Counted from the first letter of the stretch, positions 1 through 7,750 are shown. The stretch: 17,178 nt of DNA from Desulfobacula sp. (GCA_023139225.1 JAGLNZ010000280.1:1-17178); one strand, 5' to 3'. Notes: a model not told the origin generated them from the letters alone. Numbers and translations are program-made.

Positions 1-383
1 GCTTTGGGGGGATAATTCTGGTAAAACGCCTTCATATTCTCATGCAGGGGAGAAAAATCATTTAAACAGACGCTTGTCCATGTCAATTCTTCTCTGGTGG
101 GAAGCTCTCCTGTGATCAAAAGGGAGGCGGTTTCTACAAAAGTTGAGTGTTCGGCCAGTTGCTCAATGGAAATACCCCGGTGTCTTAAAATACCTTTTTC
201 CCCATCCATATAGGTAATGGCACTTTTACAGGTTCCGGTATTTCCAAATCCCGGATCAAATGTAATGTATCCGGTCTCCTGCCGCAGGCTTCTGATATCA
301 ATTGCCTTCTCTCCCTGGGAACCTTCAATAATGGGAAGTGTCAGTTCTTTTCCATCAATCACAAGTTTGGCAACTTCTCTCAA
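1..383 (-). CDS. gltA: Citrate synthase, N-terminal part (cut by left edge)
   Basis: This is the first 127 codons of citrate synthase, which condenses oxaloacetate and acetyl-CoA to citrate at the entry of the TCA cycle in the cytoplasm. The translated N-terminus shows the hexameric-type (type II) opening: a short beta strand region, then IDIRSL, TFDPGF, a Thr-Gly-Thr-Cys-Lys-Ser stretch, YMDGEKGILRHRG and ISIEQLAEHS, closely matching the order in E. coli GltA. The catalytic His and Asp residues lie outside the window. No in-frame ATG precedes the conserved region. The start is a TTG at 381-383 with a GGAGG five bases upstream, which fits well. The gene follows fmdB by 86 bases, with a possible promoter of its own in the gap. 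I am sure of the family; whether it acts oxidatively or in reverse cannot be told from this piece. Confidence 0.93.
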   Translation of the reverse strand, partial: MREVAKLVIDGKELTLPIIEGSQGEKAIDIRSLRQETGYITFDPGFGNTGTCKSAITYMDGEKGILRHRGISIEQLAEHSTFVETASLLITGELPTREELTWTSVCLNDFSPLHENMKAFYQNYPPK

Positions 384-411
384 AAATACCTCCTTTGCCT
401 TACGCGGCTTT

Positions 412-417
412 ATTATA
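412..417 (-). promoter_or_regulatory. Candidate -10 element for gltA
   Basis: Read on the minus strand this is a perfect TATAAT, about 28 bases before the gltA TTG start and upstream of its GGAGG ribosome site. A convincing -35 is missing: TTGTTC at 438-443 is 20 bases away, longer than usual. It is an inference that gltA has its own promoter in addition to read-through from fmdB. Confidence 0.35.
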
Positions 418-469
418 TCGACTTTTTAAATGGGGGAGAACAAAAGGTTGATAAATGAATCCGGTGTTG

Positions 470-727
470 TTATCTTGTCTCGCCTGCAACGGTATAGGTT
501 TTACAGGATCCTGTGGAACATTCTCTTTCCTGGGTCTGAACCCCCTTGGCCCCATTACTGAATTGGCCGGAAGATGAACCTCCAATAGCAAAATTGGTTT
601 TGGAAACAACTCTTTCAAATTCCTTTGATTCACATTTGGGACAACTGATAGTATCATCCTTTGACCCCATTACAATGACTTCAAAAAATTCTTCACATTT
701 TGAACATTTAAATTCATATATTGGCAT
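470..727 (-). CDS. FmdB-family zinc ribbon protein
   Basis: An 85-residue protein of the FmdB family (putative regulatory zinc ribbon, CxxC_CxxC_SSSS type). It begins MPIYEFKC, the family's typical opening. Four cysteines in two CxxC pairs (C8/C11 and C29/C32) would bind one zinc ion. They are followed by a Gly/Ser-rich tail from about residue 49, and a second Cys pair (C70, C75) that is not part of the ribbon. The name comes from a proposed regulator of formamidase in Methylophilus; the function in most bacteria is not known, and nothing here points to formamide use. AAGGAG five bases before the ATG supports the start. It lies 59 bases after recN, with a good candidate promoter across the recN stop codon, and 86 bases before gltA. 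Confidence 0.88.
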   Translation of the reverse strand: MPIYEFKCSKCEEFFEVIVMGSKDDTISCPKCESKEFERVVSKTNFAIGGSSSGQFSNGAKGVQTQERECSTGSCKTYTVAGETR

Positions 728-762
728 AACAGCTCCTTGCTGAAAATTTTCGATAATTTCTT

Positions 763-790
763 AATTTAACCATATATGATGATTTGTCAA
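763..790 (-). promoter_or_regulatory. Candidate sigma70 promoter for fmdB
   Basis: On the minus strand a perfect -35 TTGACA (790-785) is followed after 16 bases by TAAATT (768-763, 4 of 6 matches to TATAAT). The -35 overlaps the recN stop codon. The predicted start point, near 756, would give a leader of about 30 bases before the fmdB ATG at 727. This is a sequence match only. Confidence 0.4.
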
Positions 791-2493
791 GATAATGCCT
801 GGCCAAGAAGTTCCCTGGCATGGGTCAGGGTTGCATCTGTAATATCAGCTCCGCCGATCATCCTGGCGATTTCTTCAATTCTATCATTGTCATGGGACAA
901 TGGGACAATACTTGTAAAAGTCCGCCCATTGATCACGTCCTTGGATATCCTGAACTGGTTTGCGGCATATTTTGCAATCTGGGCCAGATGCGTAATACAT
1001 ACCACCTGATGCTTTTGAGATAATTGTTTTAATTTAAGACCTACTTTTTCAGATGTCGCGCCCCCGATACCAGCATCCACTTCGTCAAAAATCAATGTTT
1101 CCAAAGACTTAGTTTTTGATAGAACCGCTTTTAATGCCAGAACAATTCTTGACAGCTCACCGCCTGAAACAATTTTAACAAGCGGTTTTAACGCTTCACC
1201 CGGATTTGGACTGAGAAGAAAGCTGACGTTATCCATACCGTCAGGCCCTATTTTCTCATGGGCGGCAGTTGTGATATCTTCTGAATCATTTGTGATCTGG
1301 CTTGCAAAGGCAACCTCAAACTTTGCTTTGCCCATTTCAAGGGCATCCAATTCATTTTTTGCAAGTTTAGATAATTTTTTGGCTGCTGTTTTTCTTAAGC
1401 TTGATAACTTTTTTGCCTTTTGATCAATCTCTTTTAAAAAAACTTGAATATCATTTTCAAAAGTTTTGATCTTTTTTTCAACCTGAGTGGTTTGGGAAAG
1501 CTTAAGCTGCATGGCTTCATACTCATCAAACAAGGCATCAAGGCTTGGGCCGTATTTTCTTTTCAGCTTTGAAATCAGGTCCAGTCTTTGATCCGTCATC
1601 TCAAGGGAGGCAGGATCAAGATCAATGTTAGAAGAAAAATGTCTTAATTCACCGGTAATATCCTGCAGATCAAATATGGTGCCTGAAAGCTGGTGTGCAA
1701 TTTTTTCAAAGGATCCATCCGCAACACTTATTTTTTCCATATCATCTCTTAAAAAAGACAATCTCTCCAGGACAGACCCTTCCCTGTCATGGATTTCATG
1801 GATGGAACGATTAAGTGCTTCAAATATTTTTGATGCATTTAAAAGTGTCCCGCGTTTTTTTTCAAGATCTTCATCTTCATTGGAAAGAATGGCGGCATCA
1901 CTGATTTCATTTATCTGAAATTCCAAAAAATCCTGTTCTTTTCTTTTTGTATCCAGGCTCAGGCTCAGTTCTCTTATTTTTCTTTTTAAAGGAATAATGG
2001 TCTGGTACAGGTTTCTGACTTCATTTTTAAGGCCTGTTGTCCCTGCGAACTCATCCAGGATATCCAGATGATTTTCTTCTTTTAAAAGTCCCTGGTGGGC
2101 GTGCTGACTTGAGATACCGGCAAGGTCCCGGGTGACCTGTTTTAAAAAATCCAGGGTTGACTGCCTTGAATTGATAAATACGCGGCTTTTGCCTGATAAA
2201 GCAATAACCCTGCGGATAATCAAACCGTCAGAACCGTCCATGCCCTGCTCTTCTAAACTCATTGCAGCACTTGAATGCGCATCAATATCAAAAAAAGCTT
2301 CCAGTTCCGCATTCTTGCAACCTGCCCTTACAAGATCAGCCGAAGCTCTGGCGCCGAGCAACAGGTTAACCGCCTCAATAATAATTGACTTTCCCGCACC
2401 GGTTTCTCCGGTCAATACGGAAAATCCATCTTTAAATGAAATTCGTATATCATCAATGATCGCAAAGTTTTTTATGGCAAGCTCGCTTAGCAT
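787..2493 (-). CDS. recN: DNA repair protein RecN
   Basis: RecN is a cytoplasmic SMC-like ATPase that acts early in recombinational repair of double-strand breaks. The 568-residue length is normal for the family (about 550-570). The N-terminus MLSELAIKNFAIID is the standard RecN opening. Walker A GETGAGKS is at about residues 29-36, and a long heptad-rich coiled coil fills about 150-350. The ABC signature VSGGELSR has its Ser at 443, and Walker B LIFDEVDAG has Asp470-Glu471. All ATPase motifs are intact. The frame stays open 15 codons further upstream, but the ATG at 2493 has AAGGAGG placed five bases before it and matches the family, so I start there. Its first 41 bases overlap the end of the upstream Gate-domain gene, so translation of the two is probably coupled. 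No LexA-type box was recognised. Confidence 0.96.
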   Translation of the reverse strand: MLSELAIKNFAIIDDIRISFKDGFSVLTGETGAGKSIIIEAVNLLLGARASADLVRAGCKNAELEAFFDIDAHSSAAMSLEEQGMDGSDGLIIRRVIALSGKSRVFINSRQSTLDFLKQVTRDLAGISSQHAHQGLLKEENHLDILDEFAGTTGLKNEVRNLYQTIIPLKRKIRELSLSLDTKRKEQDFLEFQINEISDAAILSNEDEDLEKKRGTLLNASKIFEALNRSIHEIHDREGSVLERLSFLRDDMEKISVADGSFEKIAHQLSGTIFDLQDITGELRHFSSNIDLDPASLEMTDQRLDLISKLKRKYGPSLDALFDEYEAMQLKLSQTTQVEKKIKTFENDIQVFLKEIDQKAKKLSSLRKTAAKKLSKLAKNELDALEMGKAKFEVAFASQITNDSEDITTAAHEKIGPDGMDNVSFLLSPNPGEALKPLVKIVSGGELSRIVLALKAVLSKTKSLETLIFDEVDAGIGGATSEKVGLKLKQLSQKHQVVCITHLAQIAKYAANQFRISKDVINGRTFTSIVPLSHDNDRIEEIARMIGGADITDATLTHARELLGQALS

Positions 2494-3439
2494 AACGCCT
2501 CCTTGCAGATAAAAAAACCGAATACATCCAGGTAACAATTATGGCAGCTATCAGTCTTGGAATCCATAACCAGAATATCGGCAGTCCCAACGGCAGGAAC
2601 AGGGCGGGATCTTCAATCATAGAATGATTGACGCCAATGGAAAGATGAAGTTTGGTTAAATCCTCTTTTTCATACTCATTGGATTGAGTCTCTTCAACAA
2701 TGACCGCTGCCCCATAGGCCAGCCCGAAAATGGACGCTGTCAGCCAGAGCATCCCGGTGGACCGATTTAATCCCATGACAGACAAAACAGGAGATGCTAT
2801 TTTAGTAATGATGGTAATAATATTAAACACTTTAGCCAGTTCCAGAATCACCATCAAAGGCATGATAATACAAAAAATCTGGACGATCAGCTTAAAGGTT
2901 CCCCATCCCCAATGTTTGAGCATGACCGTAAACGGCTTTGTTTCCTGCACAAAGGTTCCTGCGCCGATCGCTCCCCCTGTTTCAGGAGTTATGCCCATTA
3001 TTTTTGCGCAGATAAAAGTCACAACCAGGGCCATAAATAATCTGAAAAATGCTGCAAAAACTGAATTGAGCCCGGAATTGCCCTGTACAATACTTTCCTG
3101 GATCAGGTTATGGGATATCAGGTTGAATATGGCAATCAGGATCATATGCTCCATGGAAAAAGGCATGGCCCAGAGGGCGGCCACGGTTCCATATATCCCT
3201 GTAAAAATCCCGATAATTAAAACAAGGGCTGCAGATGCCGGCAGGGACAGCCAGGTCATGACCGGTGTCAGTAAAAAATCAAGCTTGTAAATGATGCCAA
3301 AGTGAACCAGCAGGGTGGTGGCAAAAGATATGGGAATAATAATTTTCAGCAGCCAGATAAGCCCCTTCCACCCTTTTATCAGGCCCTGTCTTGTCCCGGA
3401 TTTTATTCTTGGAAAGATATCTTCAGTCTTGTTTGTCAT
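2453..3439 (-). CDS. Membrane protein with two Gate (nucleoside recognition) domains
   Basis: A 328-residue integral membrane protein of the nucleoside recognition (Gate) domain family, related to the SpmA/SpmB and nucleoside-transporter gating domains. The two halves look like copies. Each has a hydrophobic block, a Gly-rich helix (FTGIYGTVAAL near residue 79, IFGLAYGAAVI near 239), and then a His-containing motif followed by an acidic residue (SHNLIQES in the first half, NHSMIEDP in the second). There are roughly eight membrane-spanning stretches and a basic C-terminal tail (SARRRYAKRACHKK). The substrate is unknown; the family name does not prove nucleoside transport. There is no strong ribosome site before the ATG at 3439, but the start sits 17 bases inside the preceding small gene, which suggests coupled translation. 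Its last 41 bases overlap recN. Confidence 0.8.
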   Translation of the reverse strand: MTNKTEDIFPRIKSGTRQGLIKGWKGLIWLLKIIIPISFATTLLVHFGIIYKLDFLLTPVMTWLSLPASAALVLIIGIFTGIYGTVAALWAMPFSMEHMILIAIFNLISHNLIQESIVQGNSGLNSVFAAFFRLFMALVVTFICAKIMGITPETGGAIGAGTFVQETKPFTVMLKHWGWGTFKLIVQIFCIIMPLMVILELAKVFNIITIITKIASPVLSVMGLNRSTGMLWLTASIFGLAYGAAVIVEETQSNEYEKEDLTKLHLSIGVNHSMIEDPALFLPLGLPIFWLWIPRLIAAIIVTWMYSVFLSARRRYAKRACHKKLCDH

Positions 3440-3605
3440 TTGACGGGGCTTTTTTGTCTACATTTTTTTTAACGGTTTCATTGACAGTGGCATAAATATT
3501 TTTAAACGATTCATGAAGATTGGACGGCGATAGTCTTCCCATTTCAATGAATTTGACGATAATCTCTTTTGTTGCTCTTAATATCTGTTCATCAATTGAT
3601 TTCAT
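3423..3605 (-). CDS. Small conserved-looking protein, 60 residues, function unknown
   Basis: I do not recognise a defined family. The start chosen is the ATG at 3605 (MKSIDEQ), with a weak AGGT five bases upstream; a TTG at 3641 would add 12 residues. The core, about residues 5-45, is a predicted helical pair with the pattern ATKEIIVKFIEMGRLSPSNL, followed by SFKNIYATVNETV. It resembles in outline the N-terminal helical segment of MucR/Ros-type regulators, but the zinc finger that follows in those proteins is absent. The tail is charged and probably disordered. No membrane segment or signal peptide is visible. The gene overlaps the Gate-domain gene by 17 bases and is the likely first gene of the operon with that gene and recN. 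Confidence 0.6.
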   Translation of the reverse strand: MKSIDEQILRATKEIIVKFIEMGRLSPSNLHESFKNIYATVNETVKKNVDKKAPSNDKQD

Positions 3606-3662
3606 AAAGACCTGAATATCAAAACTGTTTATCAAGGTCAAGAATTTGGAATTATTTAAGTG

Positions 3663-3690
3663 TTGCCATGAAAAATATAATGGTTATAAT
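3663..3690 (+). promoter_or_regulatory. Strong candidate sigma70 promoter for the TraB/PrgY-family gene
   Basis: TTGCCA at 3663-3668 and a perfect TATAAT at 3685-3690 are separated by 16 bases. The predicted transcription start is near 3697. This matters for the gene model: the most upstream ATG of the downstream frame (3668) lies inside the -35 element, so translation must begin further down, at 3731 or 3785. Confidence 0.55.
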
Positions 3691-3699
3691 ACGATTCAA
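3672..3699 (-). promoter_or_regulatory. Candidate promoter for the small protein-Gate-recN operon
   Basis: On the minus strand TTGAAT (3699-3694) and TATTTT (3677-3672) are separated by 16 bases, each matching consensus at four of six positions. A transcript starting near 3665 would have a leader of about 60 bases before the ATG at 3605. It lies back to back with, and overlaps, the stronger promoter of the divergent gene. This is weak evidence from sequence alone. Confidence 0.28.
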
Positions 3700-3784
3700 T
3701 TTTAATTGTTTGAAAGGTTTATTAAAGTTCATGGAAAATTCCCCAGACAAATCGGGTAAATCGGGCACATCAGATAAGGACAAA

Positions 3785-4939
3785 ATGACAGACCATATAT
3801 CCTGCAATGGGAAACAAATCATTCTAATCGGTACTGCCCATGTTTCAAGACAGAGTGCCAAGCTTGTGGAAGATATCATCCATGAACAAACCCCGGACAC
3901 TGTCTGTGTTGAACTTTGCAAAACAAGACTTGCGTCGCTCAAAGATGCGGACAGATGGCGCAACATGGATATTGTTAAAGTTATCAAAGATAAAAAGGCA
4001 TTGCTTTTGTTCATGAACCTTCTTTTGGCTTCTTTCCAGAAAAAAATGGCTGACAAATTTGATATCAAGCCCGGACAGGAAATGATCAATGCCATTGATG
4101 CAGCAGAAAAAATCAATGCCTTGATCGTTCCGTCGGATCGTGAAATCCAGATTACCCTTACAAGGGTCTGGAGAGGAATGGGGCTGTGGGAAAAATTAAA
4201 GCTTATGTTCTCCCTTATATTCTCTTTTGGGGCCTCCGATGATATCACCGAAGAAGATATTGAAAAGATGAAACAGGAAGATATCCTGCAAACCCTTTTG
4301 GCAGATGTCAAAAAAACACACCCCATTATTGAAAAAACCCTGATCAATGAACGGGATCAGTTCCTGGCAGAAAAAATCAGGTCGGCACCGGGTGAAAAAA
4401 TCGTGGCTGTCGTGGGCGCTGCCCATGCTCCCGGAATCAAAAAATATCTTGCGGGCAATGAAGTAATAGACCTTAATGAACTAAATAATATTCCACCGGC
4501 AGGCAAGGTCGGAAAAATTCTAAAATGGGCTATTCCGGCTGCTATTTTTTTGCTGTTTGCAGCAGGTTTTATGATGGAAGGCAAAAATGCAGGAACAGAT
4601 ATGATCTGGATCTGGATTGCTGCCAATGGTATTTTTGCAGGGCTTGGCGCCATTCTTGCCCTTGCGCATCCCCTTACCATTGTCTCATCGATTATTGCAG
4701 CCCCCTTAACCTCTTTAAACCCCATGATTGCTGCCGGCTGGGTATCCGGGCTGGTGGAAGCCTTTTCCAGAAAACCAAAGGTTAAAGATCTTGAAGCAAT
4801 CCCAAAAGACATCGTATCCATAAAAGGATTCTGGCGCAATAATGTGACGCGGATTCTTTTAGTAGTTATTTTCACCAACCTTGGGTCAACCATAGGAACC
4901 ATGACAGCTGTGCCATTGATGCTTAAACTGATCAACTGA
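3785..4939 (+). CDS. TraB/PrgY-family membrane protein
   Basis: This is a member of the TraB/PrgY family, known from enterococcal PrgY, which blocks response to self-made pheromone and is related to the TIKI/GumN metalloprotease-like fold. Family motifs are present: IGTAHVS (His19), the acidic VCVELC (Glu43), a PSDRE stretch near 117-120, INERD near 187-191 and VVGAAH (His214). The last 140 residues hold three or four hydrophobic segments, at about 246-262, 272-294, 301-325 and 354-380, so the N-terminal domain is anchored in the membrane. I chose the ATG at 3785: AAGGA lies four bases before it and it gives 384 residues, normal for the family. The frame is open up to ATGs at 3731 and 3668, but 3668 falls within the promoter; 3731 would add a Ser/Lys-rich 18-residue stretch. 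The gene stands alone and its target here is unknown. Confidence 0.87.
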   Translation: MTDHISCNGKQIILIGTAHVSRQSAKLVEDIIHEQTPDTVCVELCKTRLASLKDADRWRNMDIVKVIKDKKALLLFMNLLLASFQKKMADKFDIKPGQEMINAIDAAEKINALIVPSDREIQITLTRVWRGMGLWEKLKLMFSLIFSFGASDDITEEDIEKMKQEDILQTLLADVKKTHPIIEKTLINERDQFLAEKIRSAPGEKIVAVVGAAHAPGIKKYLAGNEVIDLNELNNIPPAGKVGKILKWAIPAAIFLLFAAGFMMEGKNAGTDMIWIWIAANGIFAGLGAILALAHPLTIVSSIIAAPLTSLNPMIAAGWVSGLVEAFSRKPKVKDLEAIPKDIVSIKGFWRNNVTRILLVVIFTNLGSTIGTMTAVPLMLKLIN

Positions 4940-5191
4940 TCCTTGCCGTTCTTTCATCGGTATTTGCCTGTTGCATTTTGTTTTTCTTTACTATAAAATT
5001 GAGTTTATTATAGGTAAATATTCTTAACAATTTTAGTGATTCAGTTTTTTTGAAAACCGTTTTTTTATTTTCTTTTTTTGTCTAAATATAGTGATTATCA
5101 GAATTATTATCAAAGGCCAAAAAGATAAAATCTTTGCAGATTTAAAAAAAATTATGGGCCCAAAACAAATCATTATAAAAGTGTTGACCTG
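4940..5191. other. AT-rich intergenic region upstream of the HDOD gene
   Basis: This is the longest stretch in the window without an assigned gene. It is rich in T-tracts. TTGCAT (4971-4976) and TATAAA (4992-4997), 15 bases apart, could be a promoter, though the spacing is short and it lies about 190 bases before the HDOD start. No clear hairpin terminator for the preceding gene was found. The second half contains a short open frame, listed separately. Confidence 0.5.
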
Positions 5192-5192
5192 A
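5091..5192 (+). other. Possible short leader frame overlapping the HDOD start
   Basis: From a GTG at 5091 a 33-codon frame runs without interruption and ends in a TGA at 5190-5192 that shares its A with the HDOD ATG (TGATG). The encoded peptide would be Lys/Ile-rich, with the stretch KDKIFADLKKIMG. There is also an internal ATG at 5154. Neither start has a ribosome site. The HDOD gene also lacks one, so translational coupling from such a frame would explain its expression. An AT-rich chance frame is equally possible. Confidence 0.2.
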
Positions 5193-6043
5193 TGCCAAGT
5201 GCCGCCGACATATTAAAGCGACTGGATGAAATGAAAACATTACCCAATGTTGCCATCCGTTTAACCCGAATGATTTCTGACGACACAAAAAGTCTGAAGG
5301 AATTTGAGGAAGTCATCCGCCTGGACCCGACCCTTGTCCTAAGGCTCTTAAAAACCGTGAACAGCCCTTTTTATGCACTGGCATCAAAAGTTGAAAGTAT
5401 TGCCGAAGCAGTCGCCTTTGTCGGCATGGAAAATTTACGCAACATGATTGTCATGGATATCCTGAAAAATATCATAAAAAACAGTACGACCTGTGCTGAT
5501 TTCTCAAGAAACGGCCTTTGGCTCCATTCTGCTGCTGTGGGTATCTGCTCCCAACTGATCAGTGAAAGGGTATTTGAAAAAAAAGGGGAAAATGCCTTTT
5601 TGTGCGGATTGATTCACGATATCGGACTCATTCTTGAAGATCAGATTGTGCCGGACCTGTTTATAAAGACATGCGATCTATATGCCCTTGGAAAAAAACA
5701 GATTGATGATTGCGAAAGAAAAACGATTGGAACGGATCATGCAAAAATCGGATTTCTGCTTGCAAAGGACTGGAAGCTCCCAATTGAAGTTCAAAAGGGT
5801 ATTAAGGATCACCATAAAGCCATAGACAAGGTTGACCCAAAAAGCCTTACCGGGATTATCAAAATATCGGAATACCTGGTATATCGATTGAATTACAGCC
5901 CCTTGCCTGATATGAAAACCATTCTGCCCGAATCATTGGTGAAACATATGCACGCTTTGATTCAAGAGTATAAAACCATTGCCATGGATTTGCCCGATGA
6001 ATTAAAAAAAGCAGATGATATTTTTTCTCTGGATCAGGGATAA
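5192..6043 (+). CDS. HDOD-domain signalling protein
   Basis: A 283-residue soluble protein made up almost wholly of an HDOD domain (about residues 10-210), the HD-related output domain common in bacterial signalling. The opening LKRLDEMKTLPNVAIRL and the segment VIRLDPTLVLRLLKTVNSPFY are typical. The HD-superfamily positions are largely kept: His112, His142-Asp143 (LIHDIGL), His183 (TDHAKIGFLL) and His207-His208. HDOD domains are usually thought not to hydrolyse cyclic nucleotides, so the role is more likely protein-protein signalling, but the retained residues leave metal binding open. The ATG has no clear ribosome site and overlaps the stop of a short upstream frame. The histidine kinase gene follows after only three bases, so the two are almost certainly one operon and probably one pathway. 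Confidence 0.9.
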   Translation: MPSAADILKRLDEMKTLPNVAIRLTRMISDDTKSLKEFEEVIRLDPTLVLRLLKTVNSPFYALASKVESIAEAVAFVGMENLRNMIVMDILKNIIKNSTTCADFSRNGLWLHSAAVGICSQLISERVFEKKGENAFLCGLIHDIGLILEDQIVPDLFIKTCDLYALGKKQIDDCERKTIGTDHAKIGFLLAKDWKLPIEVQKGIKDHHKAIDKVDPKSLTGIIKISEYLVYRLNYSPLPDMKTILPESLVKHMHALIQEYKTIAMDLPDELKKADDIFSLDQG

Positions 6044-6046
6044 GAC

Positions 6047-7750
6047 ATGAATATAATTGATGATATTTTTGACGATTTAAACATTAAAAAAAATGATCAA
6101 AAAAAATTCTGCCAATTTATTGAAACCAGATTACCACAATACCCTTATTGTTTAATTCCTGACAATGGAGACAGGATTGTCTCCCCCCACTCCTTGGAAA
6201 TTGAAAAAACATATAACCAGGCCCTTTATGAAACATTAAAATCCCAAACCGGTCCGTTTATCGTAAAACAGGGCGGCTCCGATACTGTGATCGCTCACTA
6301 TATAAAAAAACTTGAAGCAATCCTTTTGATCGGTTTACCCAGATTCAACGCAGCAGGTATAAAATTTGTACAACATATGATACGGCTTCTTGTTGATGCA
6401 TTTTTCAACGAACAGACCCTGAGAGAAGAGAATGAACTTTCCCGCACCAGGAAAGAACAGATGAACAGAAAACTTCGCCTGCTTGAAAAAAAGAACATGG
6501 AAATACTGACCCAAAGCTTTGAGCAACATAAAAAAAATGCAAAAAAGCTGGAGTCGGAAATCAAAAAACAAACCAGGGATCTGGTAAAATCAAGGAAAAA
6601 TGCTGAAAATGCTAATCAAGCCAAGTCAGCATTTTTGGCCAATATGTCCCATGAAATTCGAACACCCATGAACGGCATTCTAGGAATGCTGCAAATCCTT
6701 TCAGAAACAAGGCTGTCGCAAGAGCAGCAGAGTTATGTGGAGTCTACCAGTCAGAGTGCCAACGCTTTATTGACACTGATTAATGATATCCTGGATTTCT
6801 CAAAAATTGAAGCTGGTAAGCTTGCCATAGAGGTTATTGACTTTAATATAAAAAACATGATGGATGCTGTTATTAATACACTTGCTTCAAAAGCCTTTGA
6901 AAAAAGGCTTGAACTGTTTTATCTCATTGAAAAAAATGTTCCGGACAATCTATCAGGAGATCCTGCACGTATCCGCCAGATCCTTATCAACCTCATTGGC
7001 AATGCTATCAAGTTTACAAATCAGGGAAAAATTTTTGTAAAAATTAAATTGAATAAAGAACTCAATAAAAATTATATACTCTTATTTGAAGTACAAGATA
7101 CCGGGATTGGTATTCCCCATGAAACAACAGACAAATTGTTCCATCTATTCACCCAGGCCGATACTTCCACCACAAGAAAGTTTGGCGGCACAGGCCTTGG
7201 TCTTGCGATATCAAAACAACTTGCACAATTGATGGGTGGTGAAATTGGCGTTACCAGCGAATTAGACAAAGGATCTATTTTCTGGTTTACCGTAAAACTT
7301 AAACAACAAGATTTCAAGCCTTCTGATAATGAAGTAATCAGCACTAAACCGAACAAAAAAAAGTATTTGAAAATATCTTCGGGTTTAAAAATTCTGCTGG
7401 CTGAAGATAATATCGTCAATCAAAAAGTGGTATACATTATGCTTGAAAAATTAGGACACTCCATTACCATTGCCGGCGATGGTCGTCAGACACTGAAATT
7501 TTACGAACAAAAACCGTTTGATCTTATTTTAATGGATATCCAGATGCCGGTGATGGACGGAGAAGAAGCCACGCGAAAAATCAGATCTCTTGAGAAAAAA
7601 AGCAAGACACATATTCCAATTATCGCCTTGACTGCCAATGCCATGAAAGGGGATAAGGAACGGTATCTGAAATCCGGGATGGACAGCTATGTGGCAAAAC
7701 CCATACAAAAAAAAGCGCTTTTAAAAGCCATTTATTCTGTATTATCTTAA
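6047..7750 (+). CDS. Soluble hybrid histidine kinase with C-terminal receiver (HK1)
   Basis: A 567-residue cytoplasmic hybrid sensor kinase. Residues 1-125 form a globular region I do not recognise. A charged coiled coil follows (about 125-195), then HisKA with phospho-accepting His202 in [12 protein letters not shown]. The HATPase_c domain has N-box Asn319, G1 box DTGIGIP with Asp351, and G2 box [10 protein letters not shown] from 380. The C-terminal receiver has acidic residues Glu453-Asp454, phospho-acceptor Asp497 ([11 protein letters not shown]) and Lys551 (AKPI). All catalytic positions are intact. There is no membrane segment, so the signal is probably internal or comes through the HDOD partner. 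There is no Hpt domain and no DNA-binding output, so phosphate must pass to another protein. AGGGA six bases before the ATG, overlapping the HDOD stop, sets the start. Confidence 0.93.
   Translation: MNIIDDIFDDLNIKKNDQKKFCQFIETRLPQYPYCLIPDNGDRIVSPHSLEIEKTYNQALYETLKSQTGPFIVKQGGSDTVIAHYIKKLEAILLIGLPRFNAAGIKFVQHMIRLLVDAFFNEQTLREENELSRTRKEQMNRKLRLLEKKNMEILTQSFEQHKKNAKKLESEIKKQTRDLVKSRKNAENANQAKSAFLANMSHEIRTPMNGILGMLQILSETRLSQEQQSYVESTSQSANALLTLINDILDFSKIEAGKLAIEVIDFNIKNMMDAVINTLASKAFEKRLELFYLIEKNVPDNLSGDPARIRQILINLIGNAIKFTNQGKIFVKIKLNKELNKNYILLFEVQDTGIGIPHETTDKLFHLFTQADTSTTRKFGGTGLGLAISKQLAQLMGGEIGVTSELDKGSIFWFTVKLKQQDFKPSDNEVISTKPNKKKYLKISSGLKILLAEDNIVNQKVVYIMLEKLGHSITIAGDGRQTLKFYEQKPFDLILMDIQMPVMDGEEATRKIRSLEKKSKTHIPIIALTANAMKGDKERYLKSGMDSYVAKPIQKKALLKAIYSVLS

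Noticed and set aside
2730..3290. A 186-codon plus-strand frame opposite the Gate-domain gene
   Set aside because: It mirrors the membrane protein codons, has no ribosome site and resembles no protein.
3652..4347. A 231-codon open frame on the minus strand opposite the TraB/PrgY-family gene
   Set aside because: It is antisense to a gene with clear family motifs; its translation is Ser/Ile/Leu-rich shadow sequence and has no recognisable domain.
4357..4935. A 192-codon minus-strand frame opposite the TraB-family C-terminus
   Set aside because: The plus-strand frame encodes conserved motifs and membrane helices; the antisense translation has none.
4940..4980. A rho-independent terminator after the TraB-family gene
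   Set aside because: Only a 3-4 base CCG/CGG stem with a 9-base loop can be drawn, and the following T-run is too far away.
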